In this document: piece by piece, positions 1-11,005 of the stretch | How the letters are laid out: each line of letters starts with the position of its first letter | How positions within the stretch are numbered: position 1 is the first letter of the stretch | DNA from: Rotaria sordida | Taxonomy: Eukaryota > Rotifera > Eurotatoria > Philodinida > Philodinidae | Direction: 5' to 3' | DNA length: 64,000 bases | Assembly (NCBI GenBank): GCA_905250125.1 | Contig: CAJNOL010000854.1 | Coordinates: 1-64,000 of the forward strand | Position numbers and translations under genes: made by a program | The notes under the pieces: generated by a model | The model's database searches: none | What the model was told of the DNA's origin: nothing | The model's input: the letters and a program-made list of their open reading frames with translations, nothing else

Positions 1-264
1 ACTTTCTCATGAAAAGTCTGGTAAGTTATTTATCGGTTTCTAACTGGCTCCACCACTGTGTTGGAAAGAGTGAAAATATGCAGAATGAAAGTCTAAGTAT
101 TGCAGATTTAGATTGCATTTTTCGAAGCATCTGATGGTTTGTATTGTACAGAAAATAGTGAGAAGTAGTCGCGCTTAATTGAGTGTAGAATGAAGACAGA
201 AAAAGAAGCAGTGGAGCAGGGCAGTTGCAGATAATCAAATGTAATTGACAAGGCAACCAGATTT
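1..264. other. left edge, no supported gene
   Basis: No confident coding exon is visible. A plus-strand GT donor-like site lies near position 21 (CTG/GTAAGT), but the few bases before it are too short to call an exon. Downstream exons of the minus-strand caspase-like gene may lie here or beyond the window edge. Confidence 0.4.
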
Positions 265-1230
265 CTAGTGAAAGTTTTTTTTCAAACTTTCTATAAGTGA
301 GTGTTCAAAATCGAAAGCTCCCGTAAAGAGAGTGTGTTCTATAATGAGGGAGAGAATGCAGACAATTTTTGGATACAACTTACAATTACTATAATTTATA
401 GTGATTTGCATGAAAAATCTTCGAATGGGTGACGAAGAAACAAATGAGAATCTCTTCCTTAAGTCGTTATCACTCCACTTAAACTTACCTAATGGACTTT
501 GATAATTCAAATAGACACTTCTGCAAAGTGCACTAGCTTGAAATGGGTGATCTTCATTATTGGCTGCGCTCGTGATATCATCGCAGATATGATTCAGTAT
601 TTCACCGAAAGACAAATTCTGTTGGTCAATGTATTCCAGAATGCGAGTTATGAAACTACTGTGTCGTCCATCTGTTGACTTGTCCGATACGATATTGTTT
701 GCCTCGCAAGTGAAGATAATCATGGAATCAGTTAATGGCTTCATACTGAGAAGACCACCAAAATCGATCGGACCTGTCAATCCGGCAATGTGAGACATCG
801 GATAACTTCGACAAGCATCGAGAAAGAATATCGCCGCTGATGGACAACGAGTCATGATCGACTTAAATGTATCTTGAACATTCAATGCTTGATGTTTGAA
901 CATTGAAAGATCGGTAATCTGATTATCATCGATAGGTATGAAAAAATTCTGATCATTCCAGTGAGCTCCATAACCAGAAAAGAAGAATAAAACGAGATCT
1001 CCAGTACAAATACTTTGTACAAATGCTTCGATCATCGTGTCCATTTCGTCACAAGCCAAATCTATACCGATAGTGACTTGAAAATGAATTGCACACAACT
1101 TAGCATACAAGTCGTGCGCATTATTAATACAATATCGCAGTGTCCTTCCTTGTTTATAATTATCGTTGCCAATGAGAAGAGCACGCTTTTTGCTTGTTAA
1201 GTTGAGAGATGGTACGGATAGAGAAGTCAT
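265..1230 (-). CDS. caspase-like peptidase C14 domain protein, catalytic His replaced by Tyr; first exon, 3' incomplete
   Basis: The protein starts at the ATG complementary to 1228-1230 and opens with a C14 (caspase/paracaspase/metacaspase) fold. KKRALLIGNDNY is the usual first strand, and GDLVLFFFSGYGAHW with NFFIPID is the second catalytic loop. FFLDACRSYP carries the expected nucleophile Cys in the DACR context. The position normally held by the catalytic His (SGHG) is Tyr here (SGYG), with a His three residues later, so proteolysis is uncertain. After VYLNYQSPLG the minus strand has a strong donor (AG/GTAAGT at 489/488). The last 70 or so residues of the open frame, rich in Phe and hydrophobics, are therefore probably intron read-through, and the true first exon is about 1230-489. 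The downstream exon was not identified. Possible roles are a pseudo-protease or adaptor in cell death or innate signalling. The domain is confident, the gene end is not. Confidence 0.75.
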   Translation of the reverse strand: MTSLSVPSLNLTSKKRALLIGNDNYKQGRTLRYCINNAHDLYAKLCAIHFQVTIGIDLACDEMDTMIEAFVQSICTGDLVLFFFSGYGAHWNDQNFFIPIDDNQITDLSMFKHQALNVQDTFKSIMTRCPSAAIFFLDACRSYPMSHIAGLTGPIDFGGLLSMKPLTDSMIIFTCEANNIVSDKSTDGRHSSFITRILEYIDQQNLSFGEILNHICDDITSAANNEDHPFQASALCRSVYLNYQSPLGKFKWSDNDLRKRFSFVSSSPIRRFFMQITINYSNCKLYPKIVCILSLIIEHTLFTGAFDFEHSLIESLKKNFH

Positions 1231-3958
1231 GATCTAGAGTGGAGAGCAAAGATTAGTTGCAATTCTCAATTTTCAACACGACAAAACTGATGTCGATGGT
1301 GTTGTCAGAACTTGAGTGATGGCGGTAAACACTGAAATATGTAACACTGAGAACAAAAAACTAATAGAAACATACAAGTTTTACACAAAAGACACAAGTA
1401 TGAGTAAGAAAACTGGCAATATAACTGGTTACTATTGAAGAGAAGAAGAAAATAGTCATTAACAATAAATAAAACAAACCGATAGAAGAAATCACCGTTT
1501 CTTAGTTGGTAATGCACACACTTGGTAGAGTTGATTACGTTGCGTGACTGTCGGTAGAAAAAAAAATCATCGATCGATAAGATGGAATTTCTCGGAGAAA
1601 AAATGTAAAATATTGAATCAAGGATTAGGAAAAGCCTTGAAAGAAAATGTTTCACTCCAACACGCAGATAAATAAAAAACTGAGTGGAAAAAGAAAATAT
1701 TTCGTTTATCGAGAAAAAGAAAGTTTTCAAGTATTCAAATGCTGATTCAGTCTATAAAATCTCAAGGTTTTGCGTGTTGAATATAGTGAAAAGATTCTGT
1801 TTTCTCAGTTGATTTACTTATTCATATTTATGGACGAATGGGAAAAGGCTCGAGATACGGTGTGGGTGACGGTAAGGGTAAATCAAGTATGTCATGACCA
1901 ATTTCGTCCTTGGTAAAGAAAGTCATCAGTGGGTCTTTTCAGTTTTGACCCAATCGTTGCGCTATACTTTTGATTATTAGGTAGCTTTGGTTAATTTATT
2001 TCCATTGGAAATAAACAATGGTTGTAGTATGTTAGTACGTGATGATGATTATAATAGAAAAGAACAGGTGTCAGAGGAAAGAAAAGAAGAGTATGGAAAA
2101 ATTACAACAGCCTTGTACTGGTGTTGAATAAACATAGACAACAAACAACAATCGTAGGTCAATATATGATAAAATTATATTTTCGGAAATAAAATAATTT
2201 GAAATGGTTGAATGCCGATTTGATCGTAAACACGGTTGTCAAACATTTGAATTTGTACCTTGTGTGAACGCAATGATTAACTCTGTATGAAAGATAAGTG
2301 CAATATATTTTAGTATGACGCTTTAAATGCTTACTTTTCTTATATATATATTTAAGTAACGATAAGTGTGAATATTTGCCGAGTTAGTTGCCTAGTTCGA
2401 CTATTTCTGATTTGCAAACATAAAAAAATGAAGTTTAAGTAACTTATAATAGAATCGTTTTAAAATTTTCTTTTTTTGCTCATTATTAAGTTGTCAAATT
2501 TATAAGCTTTATATAAAACAGTTTGATTTTTTTTAAGAATTGATTTATAAAGATTCAATGAATGAGAATGTATACAGAAAATAAATTGTTTTAAACTGTT
2601 TTACTTCAAAGCCTTTTTTTTGTTGAGAATAGATGACTCATAATGTTTTTATTCTTACCGAAGAAGTTATTCTGGTATAATAATGGTTGATTAGTTTCAT
2701 AAGAGACCAAATAAGTATGTATGTGTCCGATAAAAGAAAAGAATGTCTTAGTGTAATCTGTCGACGACGTGCGTTACTAATGAGCGAAAGTTTTTATTTC
2801 AAGCAAAGTTACTGTAATTTGTAAAGAATGTCAGCTGTTATTTAAAATAAATTCTTGATTTCATAAGGATTGTTATAATTTGTAGAAGGTATATCTATTA
2901 TAAAGGAAAAGTATGGTGACATTTTGCTATAATCGTTATGAAATGTTTGAAGATGACATCATCTGTACTTTTAAACTGATCTTGTAATTAATAAAAATTA
3001 GTAAATAAAAAAAAAAGAATTATTATTGGTTGCATTTAAATTCAGTTTTGCGGAATTGAATTAAATACTTCGGACACATTTAAATTAAATGAATTGTTTT
3101 TTTTTGATAAATAAATTCTCATAATATGCGAGCCAGAGATGATCCATTTCAATATAACTAAGAAGGTTTTATTTAATCGAAAGCAAAGAGAAATTTAAAG
3201 GAACTTTCATGATTATTTATCATGGTAAATCAATAATAAGTTGCTGAGTTAAGAACTTTCTTTCTATGATGGTTTGAAGTTTCAATAGTCTGAATCTTTA
3301 CATTTAATTTGATACGTATATGTAACAATGTCAATAATAATACAAGTTTGATTTGACTTATGATGATGTTACAATCGCTCACAAAATCGAAACGAGTCAC
3401 TAATATTGTAAGAAAATAATGATTAACTTTTGGTGCTGTGGTCACACGATTATATATATTCGTTCGCATAATACTCTGTGATATTAATCGCGGTGCTACA
3501 GACTCTGCCTTTACAGTATTTTCTTTTTCGTCTTCTTCTTTCTCTCTCTTCTCTTCTCTATGTATAAGGATGTTGGTGTGATGTCGGTCTTTGCTTCACC
3601 CCTACCTATACTCTTCTCTTGATAGACAATATTGCAAGTCTAAATTCTGTTAATTTATTTTTCTGTAAATATCTGTAGGTAGAGATAGCACAATATAACG
3701 TAAAATAGTCATAATTCTGAATGAAAACACATGATGTAAATAAGAGAGACACATTCTGAATATATTCTAAACTTTCTGGGTCGAGCTGAAAAAAGAACAA
3801 GTCGATTCTCTTAAATGAGCTGATTGTATCAGGTTGTTGGTTTGACAGATTAATAATGTAGGCCCAAATAATTCTCGATTGTACTTTTCTTTTTTTGACA
3901 TGAGTTCTAATCATTTTTATTTCTTTTTAAATTTAAATTACATAATTTCTAGAGTTTC
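1231..3958. other. non-coding stretch
   Basis: AT-rich sequence with poly-A/T runs and short chance frames. The minus-strand frame at 1305-1730 is low-complexity Phe/Ser/Tyr and resembles no family. I see no gene, tRNA or rRNA here. Confidence 0.5.
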
Positions 3959-4132
3959 CTATTCGGTTGCAATTTGTACATTAAAATCATCTTTATCTTC
4001 AATAATCAGTCGTAGTTTACCACTCGCAACAGTTCCAACATAGAATCGGGCTATTTTTCGATTGTTCCATATATCAAGAATAAAGATTTTTTGATGCCAC
4101 CAAACATTCTTTGAATTGGCTGATGTGCCTGC
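3959..4132 (-). CDS. terminal coding exon of an unrecognised gene (probably a remnant)
   Basis: On the minus strand an acceptor (TATCATAG) at 4140-4133 is followed by an open stretch of 57 codons ending in TAG at 3961-3959. The composition is protein-like and unlike the surrounding AT-rich noise: it contains WWHQKIFILDIWNNRKIA, then FYVGTVASGKLRLIIEDKDD, and ends VQIATE. The predicted strand-turn-strand pattern resembles a small beta domain, but I do not recognise the family. Immediately upstream in the gene's direction sits a 0.34 kb fold-back element (4163-4499), and no partner exon was found beyond it. The exon could be the last one of a gene whose 5' part was lost or displaced. It could alternatively belong to a gene with a very long intron. 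Confidence 0.45.
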   Translation of the reverse strand, partial: AGTSANSKNVWWHQKIFILDIWNNRKIARFYVGTVASGKLRLIIEDKDDFNVQIATE

Positions 4133-4162
4133 CTATGATACAAGTTTGTTTAACAATCGTTT

Positions 4163-4499
4163 AACATAGCATAAAAAAGGAAATTTTTATTGCAAAAAAG
4201 TTGACTTTTATTCAAAACGAACCTGATATTCAGAATCAATATAGAAAACTACTTTAGAAAAAGCATGTTTCAATATAAAATATTTCCCATCGAAATTTCA
4301 CCTGTGGAGATCCACAAGGAAAATTTTAAGGGTAAATGGCCGAAGAGGAGTATATAGTGGAATTTTCATAGGAAACAATTTCAGATGGAAAACATGTTTT
4401 CTAGCGTAGTTTTTTATGCTGATTATGAATATCAGGTTCGTTTTGAATAAAAGTCAACTTTTTTTGCAATAAAAATTTCCTTTTTTTTATGCTATGTTG
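4163..4499. repeat. fold-back (MITE-like) inverted-repeat element, ~0.34 kb
   Basis: The left end (AACATAGCATAAAAAAGG at about 4163) is mirrored by the right end (TTTTTTTATGCTATGTT, ending about 4497). The arms stay complementary for roughly 95 bases, through the AAAGTTGACTTTTATTC and ACGAACCTGATATTC segments. No coding capacity is seen inside. A non-autonomous DNA transposon or fold-back element is the simplest reading, but no superfamily is assignable. Confidence 0.8.
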
Positions 4500-4974
4500 A
4501 GTGGAAGTGATCCTTCTCTAAACATATTGTTGTTCTTTCGCTAAATAAAAATGCCAAAGGTTTAGTCTAGAAATTTTATATTATTATACCACCCACAACA
4601 AAAATATAGTTCAGCAACAACATATTAACGAATTGAGAAAGTATAACCTATGGAAAAAAGACGAGCATCTTCAAACATATTCCATAAATGATAGGAAATA
4701 AATGACTTTAATCAAAAGTGCTTTATTTTTCTGACGGAAGGAAACTATGAAATATCCTAGGTGGTAGAATTTGATGTGCTCTATCACCGGTAGAAATATC
4801 AGAGCGATTCATTGTTGGCGCATAAAATGCGATTGACCGACATCTTGATAAAAAAAAATCTATTTAAATGGTATTTCAAAAGTCCTCAGAGGATTGATGA
4901 AAACTCCTGAAATTTTGTGTGAAGAAGAACAACCCATGCAGACAACAAAACAGCGTTCAAACGTCTCAACATCT
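4500..4974. other. non-coding stretch between fold-back elements
   Basis: AT-rich sequence without open frames of note or recognisable motifs. Confidence 0.45.
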
Positions 4975-5118
4975 CAATTGTTTAAACAGTGTCATTAGTC
5001 GCCAAAAACGCATTAAAACAGTTTATGAAAAATTAACTTTTAACACGTTTAAACGCTTAGAGTCATTGAAGTTTTAACGCGTTTTTGGCGACTAATGACA
5101 CTGTTTAAACAGTTGAAA
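4975..5118. repeat. short palindromic element with AAACGCGTTT-type motifs
   Basis: The segment around 4978-5010 (TTTAAACAGTGTCATTAGTC followed by GCCAAAAACGC) returns inverted at about 5077-5113 (GCGTTTTTGGCGAC then TAATGACACTGTTTAAAC). The central part is rich in AACACGTTTAAACGC-like words. Related words recur near 7.8-7.9 kb and 63.0-63.2 kb. Confidence 0.7.
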
Positions 5119-5191
5119 TAATTTCCGTTATAACGCCTCTTAATGATCAACAAACGTTTCACCTAAACTATTAAGTACCAACAATTTATAA

Positions 5192-5668
5192 TTAAATTCT
5201 CTTCCCATTGATAAACTGATCGATTATATTCAAATTATCATTAGATTAATGTTAAATTGACATATATCTATAGTTTATACTTTGAAAACAATGTGGAGAA
5301 TTTCTCTCATCAGTTCGTTTCTTTTTATGTTAAGAGTAAGTTCACATTTTACTATTTATTTGTTGGTATTTTTTTCTTTTTGTTTTTTTCAATAGTGAAA
5401 AGAAAGATAAAATACGTAAGTTTAATCGAACAGTATTGGCATCTTGTCATACCATTGCACTATTAGAAAAAACAAAAAGAAAAAAAAATACCAACAAGTA
5501 AATAGTAAAATGTGAACTTACTCTTAACATAAAAAGAAATGAACTGATGAGGGAAATTCTCGGTACTGTTTTCAAAGTATAAACTATAAACACCTGTCAA
5601 TTTAACATTAATCCAATGATAATTTAAATATAATCGGTCAGTTTATAAACGAGAAGAAAATTTAATGA
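5192..5668. repeat. fold-back (MITE-like) inverted-repeat element, ~0.48 kb
   Basis: The left arm starts near ATTAAATTCTCTTCCC and is mirrored by GAGAAGAAAATTTAAT at the right end. The arms are complementary for about 210 bases, including ATTAATGTTAAATTGAC against GTCAATTTAACATTAAT and a shared AGTTCACATTTTACTATTTA segment. The short unpaired centre lies near 5395-5465. The 69-codon frame at 5257-5466 runs along one arm and is not a gene. Confidence 0.8.
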
Positions 5669-8230
5669 TTTATACTCATGTTTCAAATAAGTGACAGATA
5701 AGATAGACCGATGAATAGATTTAAAATACTACGACTAACACAGGAATTGGTGAAAAAAAGCCAAACCACGGACTATCTAACCAGCTTCTAATATAAAGAA
5801 AACTACCACTGGAACTATTATAGTAGACAGATGTTCTTTTCAAGTTCCATTAATAAATTTAACTTTATTTCGATCAAATTCTAAAATATCAAAGTTCGGA
5901 GATATGATATAACTAGAAGTATCATCAATGCACTATGAAATCTCATAATTATAGTGTATTAAGTCGATCGCGAAATTGATAAAACTACACCTATGCACCA
6001 GAATGCTATCTGCTTTTTGTAGTGACGATATTTCTTTTAAAGCTCATTCATATTTCGATGATTTAAGATTCCGTCTTCACCAAGTAGAAAACTCATCTGT
6101 TTCAAACGTCTCACATACTCGTGATGAAAATTCTATATCAAACATTCCAAGTGATGAATATTTAACGGAACCCTGTTATGTTTATCGTCTACGAGCGATC
6201 ATTCTAGTTGTACTGTCATCGGTACCATACATATTATGTCTAAGACAACACTAACCTAGTGAATATTGAAGTATTTTTCAAAGAAACTCACGATTAATAG
6301 CAATGTAGTAAGTGCCCTATTCTTTCTCTCATTCTGAATGATTTCTGCAGAAAAGAACTTATCTAAATCGAATATATCCAGTCTTACACAAAAGAAGCAT
6401 ATGCATTACACCTAGTAAATTTAACATTAATTCTAAACATACGTTATAAATAAAATGATCTGCTCAGTTAGGCAACTACTTTGAGAACGAAACAGAACAC
6501 AAATGAATTCAAAATGAAAAGAACAGACAAATAATCGGACGAGAGAGAGTAATAAAAGAATACCTTTCGTTTTCCTTTCTCCGTAGACTAGACGAACTGA
6601 AAGAAGAGACGGAGCAAAAAAAATTTATTTAAAATGTAGACAGATAATGAACTGTGTTTCTATGTGACGATGAGAAACAGATAAAATATAAAATAATTAA
6701 TTTTTGAACCTTTTATTGAAACAGCTAAACTCTAAGTCATTTTATAATTATAAGCTATATGAGAATAGGATAACTTGTTTATTTTGGTTGAACATGCTTG
6801 TTACTCATACGTACGTGCACTTTTTATAGAACAATAAAGAAGATTATGGTTATCATATAATCCGAGAAGGAAAGAATCGCTTATGTTGTTAGTATGATAT
6901 ATTAACATGTAGTAACATTAATGATGATTTCCTCCTCCCATTTAGCTTTTGAACGTTAACAATATTTGTCTGCACTTATTTAATTCTCAAAATATAACCG
7001 AGCTATAATTGATCTTAAATGCGGAGTAAATTAAACAATGTTGATTAAGATGATGTGATAATGTTCATGGAACAAATTAATAACGTTAGTTGTTCATACG
7101 CTGATTGTTAAAGATATTCAGTATGAGATGTGCTGCATGACTATTTCTGTTAAGCAAATCAGTTTATCAGTTACTCTGCATCACATCAAAGCTAAGCTTG
7201 TTTTACATTCTCATCAGATATTAACACCGAACAATATTTGTCTTAACGATTTTTAAGTAACAGTGAGATATTACTGAGTAGATATACTGACAATGCATCA
7301 ATAAAGTATATGTAAACTCACTACGGGGAGTATCATCAGTAAGATCGTTATACTTCTATCGATTTTGACTTCGACTTAATGGCAGTAAAACAGTTTTCTT
7401 GGTTTAAAATTTCTAGCCACTAATAATAAATATCGGACCTGATCTTTTACTATTTATTAATAAAAGATACATGTTCTAACCAGCAGTTGCCTGTTAACAA
7501 TAAACAACGAATCGTAACACTTATTACTTACTAGAAAGTAACCAAACTGATTACTCACTATGTTGTGTTACGTGATTTAGATACATTCGACCAGGTATAA
7601 GTGTCACAGAATATTAAAACTAAATATTTGCTACTCATTAGTAACAGATGAGTAGTGCAGACTATCACCTACTAACAACTAGTACGTGACGATACACATT
7701 ACTCATTGACAGTATAATAATAAAATTTTTGTAGTTTTGATTTTTTTTTCTTGGTAATCGAAGCAAAATGGAAAAATATCGTTAAAACGTACTTTTTTCG
7801 AGAAAAACGCGAAATTGGACCGTTTTTAACGGTTGTGTCAAATTTACTTGAAAATAAACTGTAAAAACGATTTAAAAATGGAAAAATTCAGTAGTAAACG
7901 CGTTTAAACGAGTTAAAACGGTGTAAACGTCTTTCTGACCGTTTATTGACTGCCTGGAAATATCTTAATAGTTATAGTTAGAAAAACGAGAAGTCGAAAA
8001 TCTCACAAATTGAAATGCAAAAGCTAATTTAACTCAGAAAATCATCTGAAAATCGATAAAAAAATCACTATTAAAAATTATCAAAAATGTCGTTAGTATT
8101 TTGATTATTTGTAGAGGGAAAAGTGATCAGATCGAACTGAAAATTTCAAAGAATGCTAAACTCACTACCCTCTACAACATATAAAAAAAATCAGCGAATT
8201 CTGAGATATCTTACCATCGTCGGTGTCTGA
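5669..8230. other. non-coding stretch, no supported gene
   Basis: Several short frames occur, the longest being 92 codons at 5976-6254, but none shows family motifs or convincing splice structure. Many short repeats such as ACTCATTAGTAAC occur at 7.5-7.7 kb. Near 7790-7940 there is a cluster of AAACGCGTTTAAACG-like words shared with 5.0 and 63.1 kb. Confidence 0.45.
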
Positions 8231-8249
8231 GTCTCTCAGAAATCCACTC

Positions 8250-8740
8250 TTAAGAAATTGTCATGTAAGATATTTGGAAAACACACATTGGCTCCTTCAT
8301 TGAGAACCATAGATAGTCGGATTTCGATGCTCAAACGTTTGATGATACGTGTGTTGAATGCCCACGGCAGTCGCGATGTATCACTTCAATTCTACCGCGA
8401 ACGAACAGATTTATGGAATGTTCGTGTCTTCGACGTTAAGCTATCAACTTTTCAACTCAATGATGACATATTGCTTTGACATACCTAGATGATTTCACAT
8501 GGCTTAGAAAAGAAACAAGAAAATAATGGATCAGAGTTACAGCAAATTAGAATAGGATATCTTATACATAGAGGAGAACACTTCATGCTCACCTTCACTT
8601 TGACTCGTATACTCGCCCTCAAGAACGAATTGGCGTATGCATCAAACCAAATGATGATAGCAATATCATAGATTACACATTTACAACGAGTTGTAATCCA
8701 ACATTTGAATATGTCCTTTGTCCAGAAAGATCAAATTGAG
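8250..8740 (+). pseudogene. relic of an unrecognised gene
   Basis: Three successive frames have protein-like composition. At 8258-8479 a frame contains LQFYRERTDLWNVRVFDVKL. At 8489-8580 a second is polar. At about 8582-8738, in a shifted frame, there is HLHFDSYTRPQERIGVCIKP, then TSCNPTFEYVLCPE before a stop. The sudden Cys- and Pro-containing, non-repetitive composition suggests ancestral coding sequence broken by frameshifts, though unrecognised short introns could also explain the frame changes. No family is recognised. Confidence 0.35.
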
Positions 8741-9232
8741 GTTGATATGCGTTACCATTTTAAATGATTATGCATGCAGCGTTATTACCTCCTTCTTATC
8801 AATATCTTGATAGTATCAAAATTGACTGTTATCGTGCTAGTCAATAGGAGAATAAAACTCAAGTTTTATAACCGTCAACAACAAGCTTTTGAACTTTCTA
8901 TGCCTTTTTTATTTTCTGAAACCTAATATGGGCATGTTTTAAAACATTTTACCTAATAAGTTACGATATTGTTTTTCCCCTTTTACATCAAATATTCATT
9001 CCTAGGTTTTTGAATACAGTAATAAATATAAATAGGACAGTTTTATAAAAATTTCTACAAAAATATAAAGATATATTATATATTTCAGGTCGTAAAAGTG
9101 ATCATTTTGTTTATTACATGTTTTTCAAAAAAAATATATTTTATCTGATTAAAAGTATGATTGAATAGAAATACGTAAGATAGATAACTGAATTCTTTTA
9201 TTGATAAATATTTAAAAAAAATAATTTTTATC

Positions 9233-10609
9233 TTATAAATCAAAAAATTTTAATTTGCTTTTTTGTGTTAAAACTACTAAACAATTTTGCGGAGCGAAAT
9301 ACGTTGCTAAATCAATAGGTTCAGCACATTCTATCATTCGTTTTGTTTGTGCAGTTTCGTCAAGAATAGTAAAAAAGATTGTTCCAGTATGAACAATAAG
9401 CCAATTCATAGACGAATTCGATAATGATATTATTCGTCGATTGAATTCACTCTTATCAAGTTGTATGGATGAAATGAGTAACATTGATCGATCCCTTAAT
9501 TCAAAATGCCAATGTTGTTTGTCATCAAGAACTGTTATTCCAATTAAATTTGAATTTATTTCCGACATAGCAATACCCACAATAATTTCATTTTGTTTAA
9601 CAATATTTTCATATCTATGAACAACTGTCCAATGACTCATATTATATTCATCAATAGAACTATTACGTTCATCATAAGTAATAAAAATAGTTTCATCTGA
9701 ACAAATACAACGAAGAAATTCCATTTTGTCTCTTTTTGGTTTAACTGCTTCAATAAGTTGCATTGAATCCGATGTTACAATATTATTATCATACGTATAA
9801 AGTCGATTATCAGCTAATATAATAAATTTATTGAGAAAAGATGACCAACAACTATCCCATATTGATTGATCTTCATACCATGGTATTTGTTTTTGTTGAC
9901 CATTAACATTAACAACTGATAAACGTTTATTTTTCCTTGTATGTTGATAATGAAGAAATATTGAATTTGATGATGAAGTAGTTCCTAAAACGTGCCAATC
10001 TGCACCTCTAACATCTAAACTTATTCTTGGTTTTATTGTTAATAATCGATCGATATGAATATTTCGTTGATTTCTTTGTACTCTATTTTGTTTCATGACG
10101 ATTTGAATATATTTTGTCCAATCAATTGGTATTGTTCGAATTTCAGCTGTAGTTAATAGAGATTCTTCTACTTGTAACTTAAAATTATTTAATTTTGTCG
10201 TTAATTGTTCAATATCTAATTCGTATAAATGATTTGTTCGTTGTCTCTGTTGTAATTCTTCAGTTAATTGTTGAAATTCTGGTCCAAATCGTTCAGTTGC
10301 TATAGTATCAGATCGATGACGAATTTTTTCTCTTGTTGCTTCAGCTATTTCTTTAACTTGTCGAATAATATCAATTTCCCATTGATTAATTTTATCTATC
10401 AATTCAGTATTTTCTGTTAGACTTTGATATGATGGTGGAAGAGCAAGAATTTTTTGTAAATCCGAATATTCAGTTGTAAGATTATCGAATTGTTGAGTTA
10501 AATATTGTCGATGCTCTGAAAAATGGTGTTCACAAAATAATTGACGACATCCATCACAACGGTAGGATCCACGATCACATTCTCGACATGGAGCAGATGG
10601 AGATGCCAT
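9233..10609 (-). CDS. B-box-like zinc finger / coiled-coil protein with C-terminal beta-rich (propeller-like) region
   Basis: A single open exon of 458 codons starting at ATG 10609. The N-terminus carries a compact zinc-binding pattern with Cys8, Cys11, Cys18, Cys21, Cys26, His29 and His33, resembling a B-box or related treble-clef finger. Residues about 36-165 are rich in Glu, Gln and Leu and form a probable coiled coil. From about 190 to the end, hydrophobic strands alternate with turns. Trp/Asp-rich pieces such as ADWHVLGTTSSS and IWDSCWSSFLNKFIIL suggest a beta-propeller of TRIM/NHL type, although no exact NHL repeat can be read. There is no RING domain at the start, so an E3 ligase role is not supported. 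The most likely role is an intracellular scaffold. No introns are evident and the frame is intact, so the gene is probably functional. Confidence 0.8.
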   Translation of the reverse strand: MASPSAPCRECDRGSYRCDGCRQLFCEHHFSEHRQYLTQQFDNLTTEYSDLQKILALPPSYQSLTENTELIDKINQWEIDIIRQVKEIAEATREKIRHRSDTIATERFGPEFQQLTEELQQRQRTNHLYELDIEQLTTKLNNFKLQVEESLLTTAEIRTIPIDWTKYIQIVMKQNRVQRNQRNIHIDRLLTIKPRISLDVRGADWHVLGTTSSSNSIFLHYQHTRKNKRLSVVNVNGQQKQIPWYEDQSIWDSCWSSFLNKFIILADNRLYTYDNNIVTSDSMQLIEAVKPKRDKMEFLRCICSDETIFITYDERNSSIDEYNMSHWTVVHRYENIVKQNEIIVGIAMSEINSNLIGITVLDDKQHWHFELRDRSMLLISSIQLDKSEFNRRIISLSNSSMNWLIVHTGTIFFTILDETAQTKRMIECAEPIDLATYFAPQNCLVVLTQKSKLKFFDL

Positions 10610-10999
10610 GATATAAATGCAAAAGAAACAGATTCAATCGAATAATATTTTTTTGTTTAACTGGTTTGATGAAGGGTACAGAAAAAAAACAAGCAATAAT
10701 ATGGCCTGCATTTGATAGAATGACATTAGTTTCTCTTTTTTTTTTCTTTTCTTTCCGTTTCTTTGGGAGAACAGAAAAAGAAAATGATGACCGGTTTTAC
10801 TGTGTACTAGAACAGAACAAAGTACACGTGTTGAAATACAGGATTCTTTTCTCTTCTATCAATCGAGATAAGAAAAAAAATACTACTTAGTAATCCATCA
10901 GTTGAAAGCACCATCTATGTTTTAGGACTTTTTCTTTGTTTTCATACGTAGTTGTTTTTAATTTATTCATTAACAGAAAAATTTCTTTCATACAAATCG
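10610..10999. other. non-coding spacer upstream of the B-box gene
   Basis: Presumed 5' flank of the minus-strand gene ending at 10609. It is poly-A/T rich and shows no recognisable core promoter. The short plus frame at 10666-10890 is low complexity. Confidence 0.4.
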
Positions 11000-11005
11000 A
11001 TGTTT

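Noticed and set aside
1305-1730. 141-codon minus frame
   Set aside because: Composition is Phe/Tyr/Ser low complexity from AT-rich DNA, with no motif and no splice context.
3606-3914. 102-codon minus frame downstream of the orphan exon
   Set aside because: Lies after a clear stop and shows no similarity to a known fold. Probably chance.
5976-6254. 92-codon plus frame with a hydrophobic end
   Set aside because: No family motif, no neighbouring exon with compatible splice sites. The hydrophobic end could be chance.
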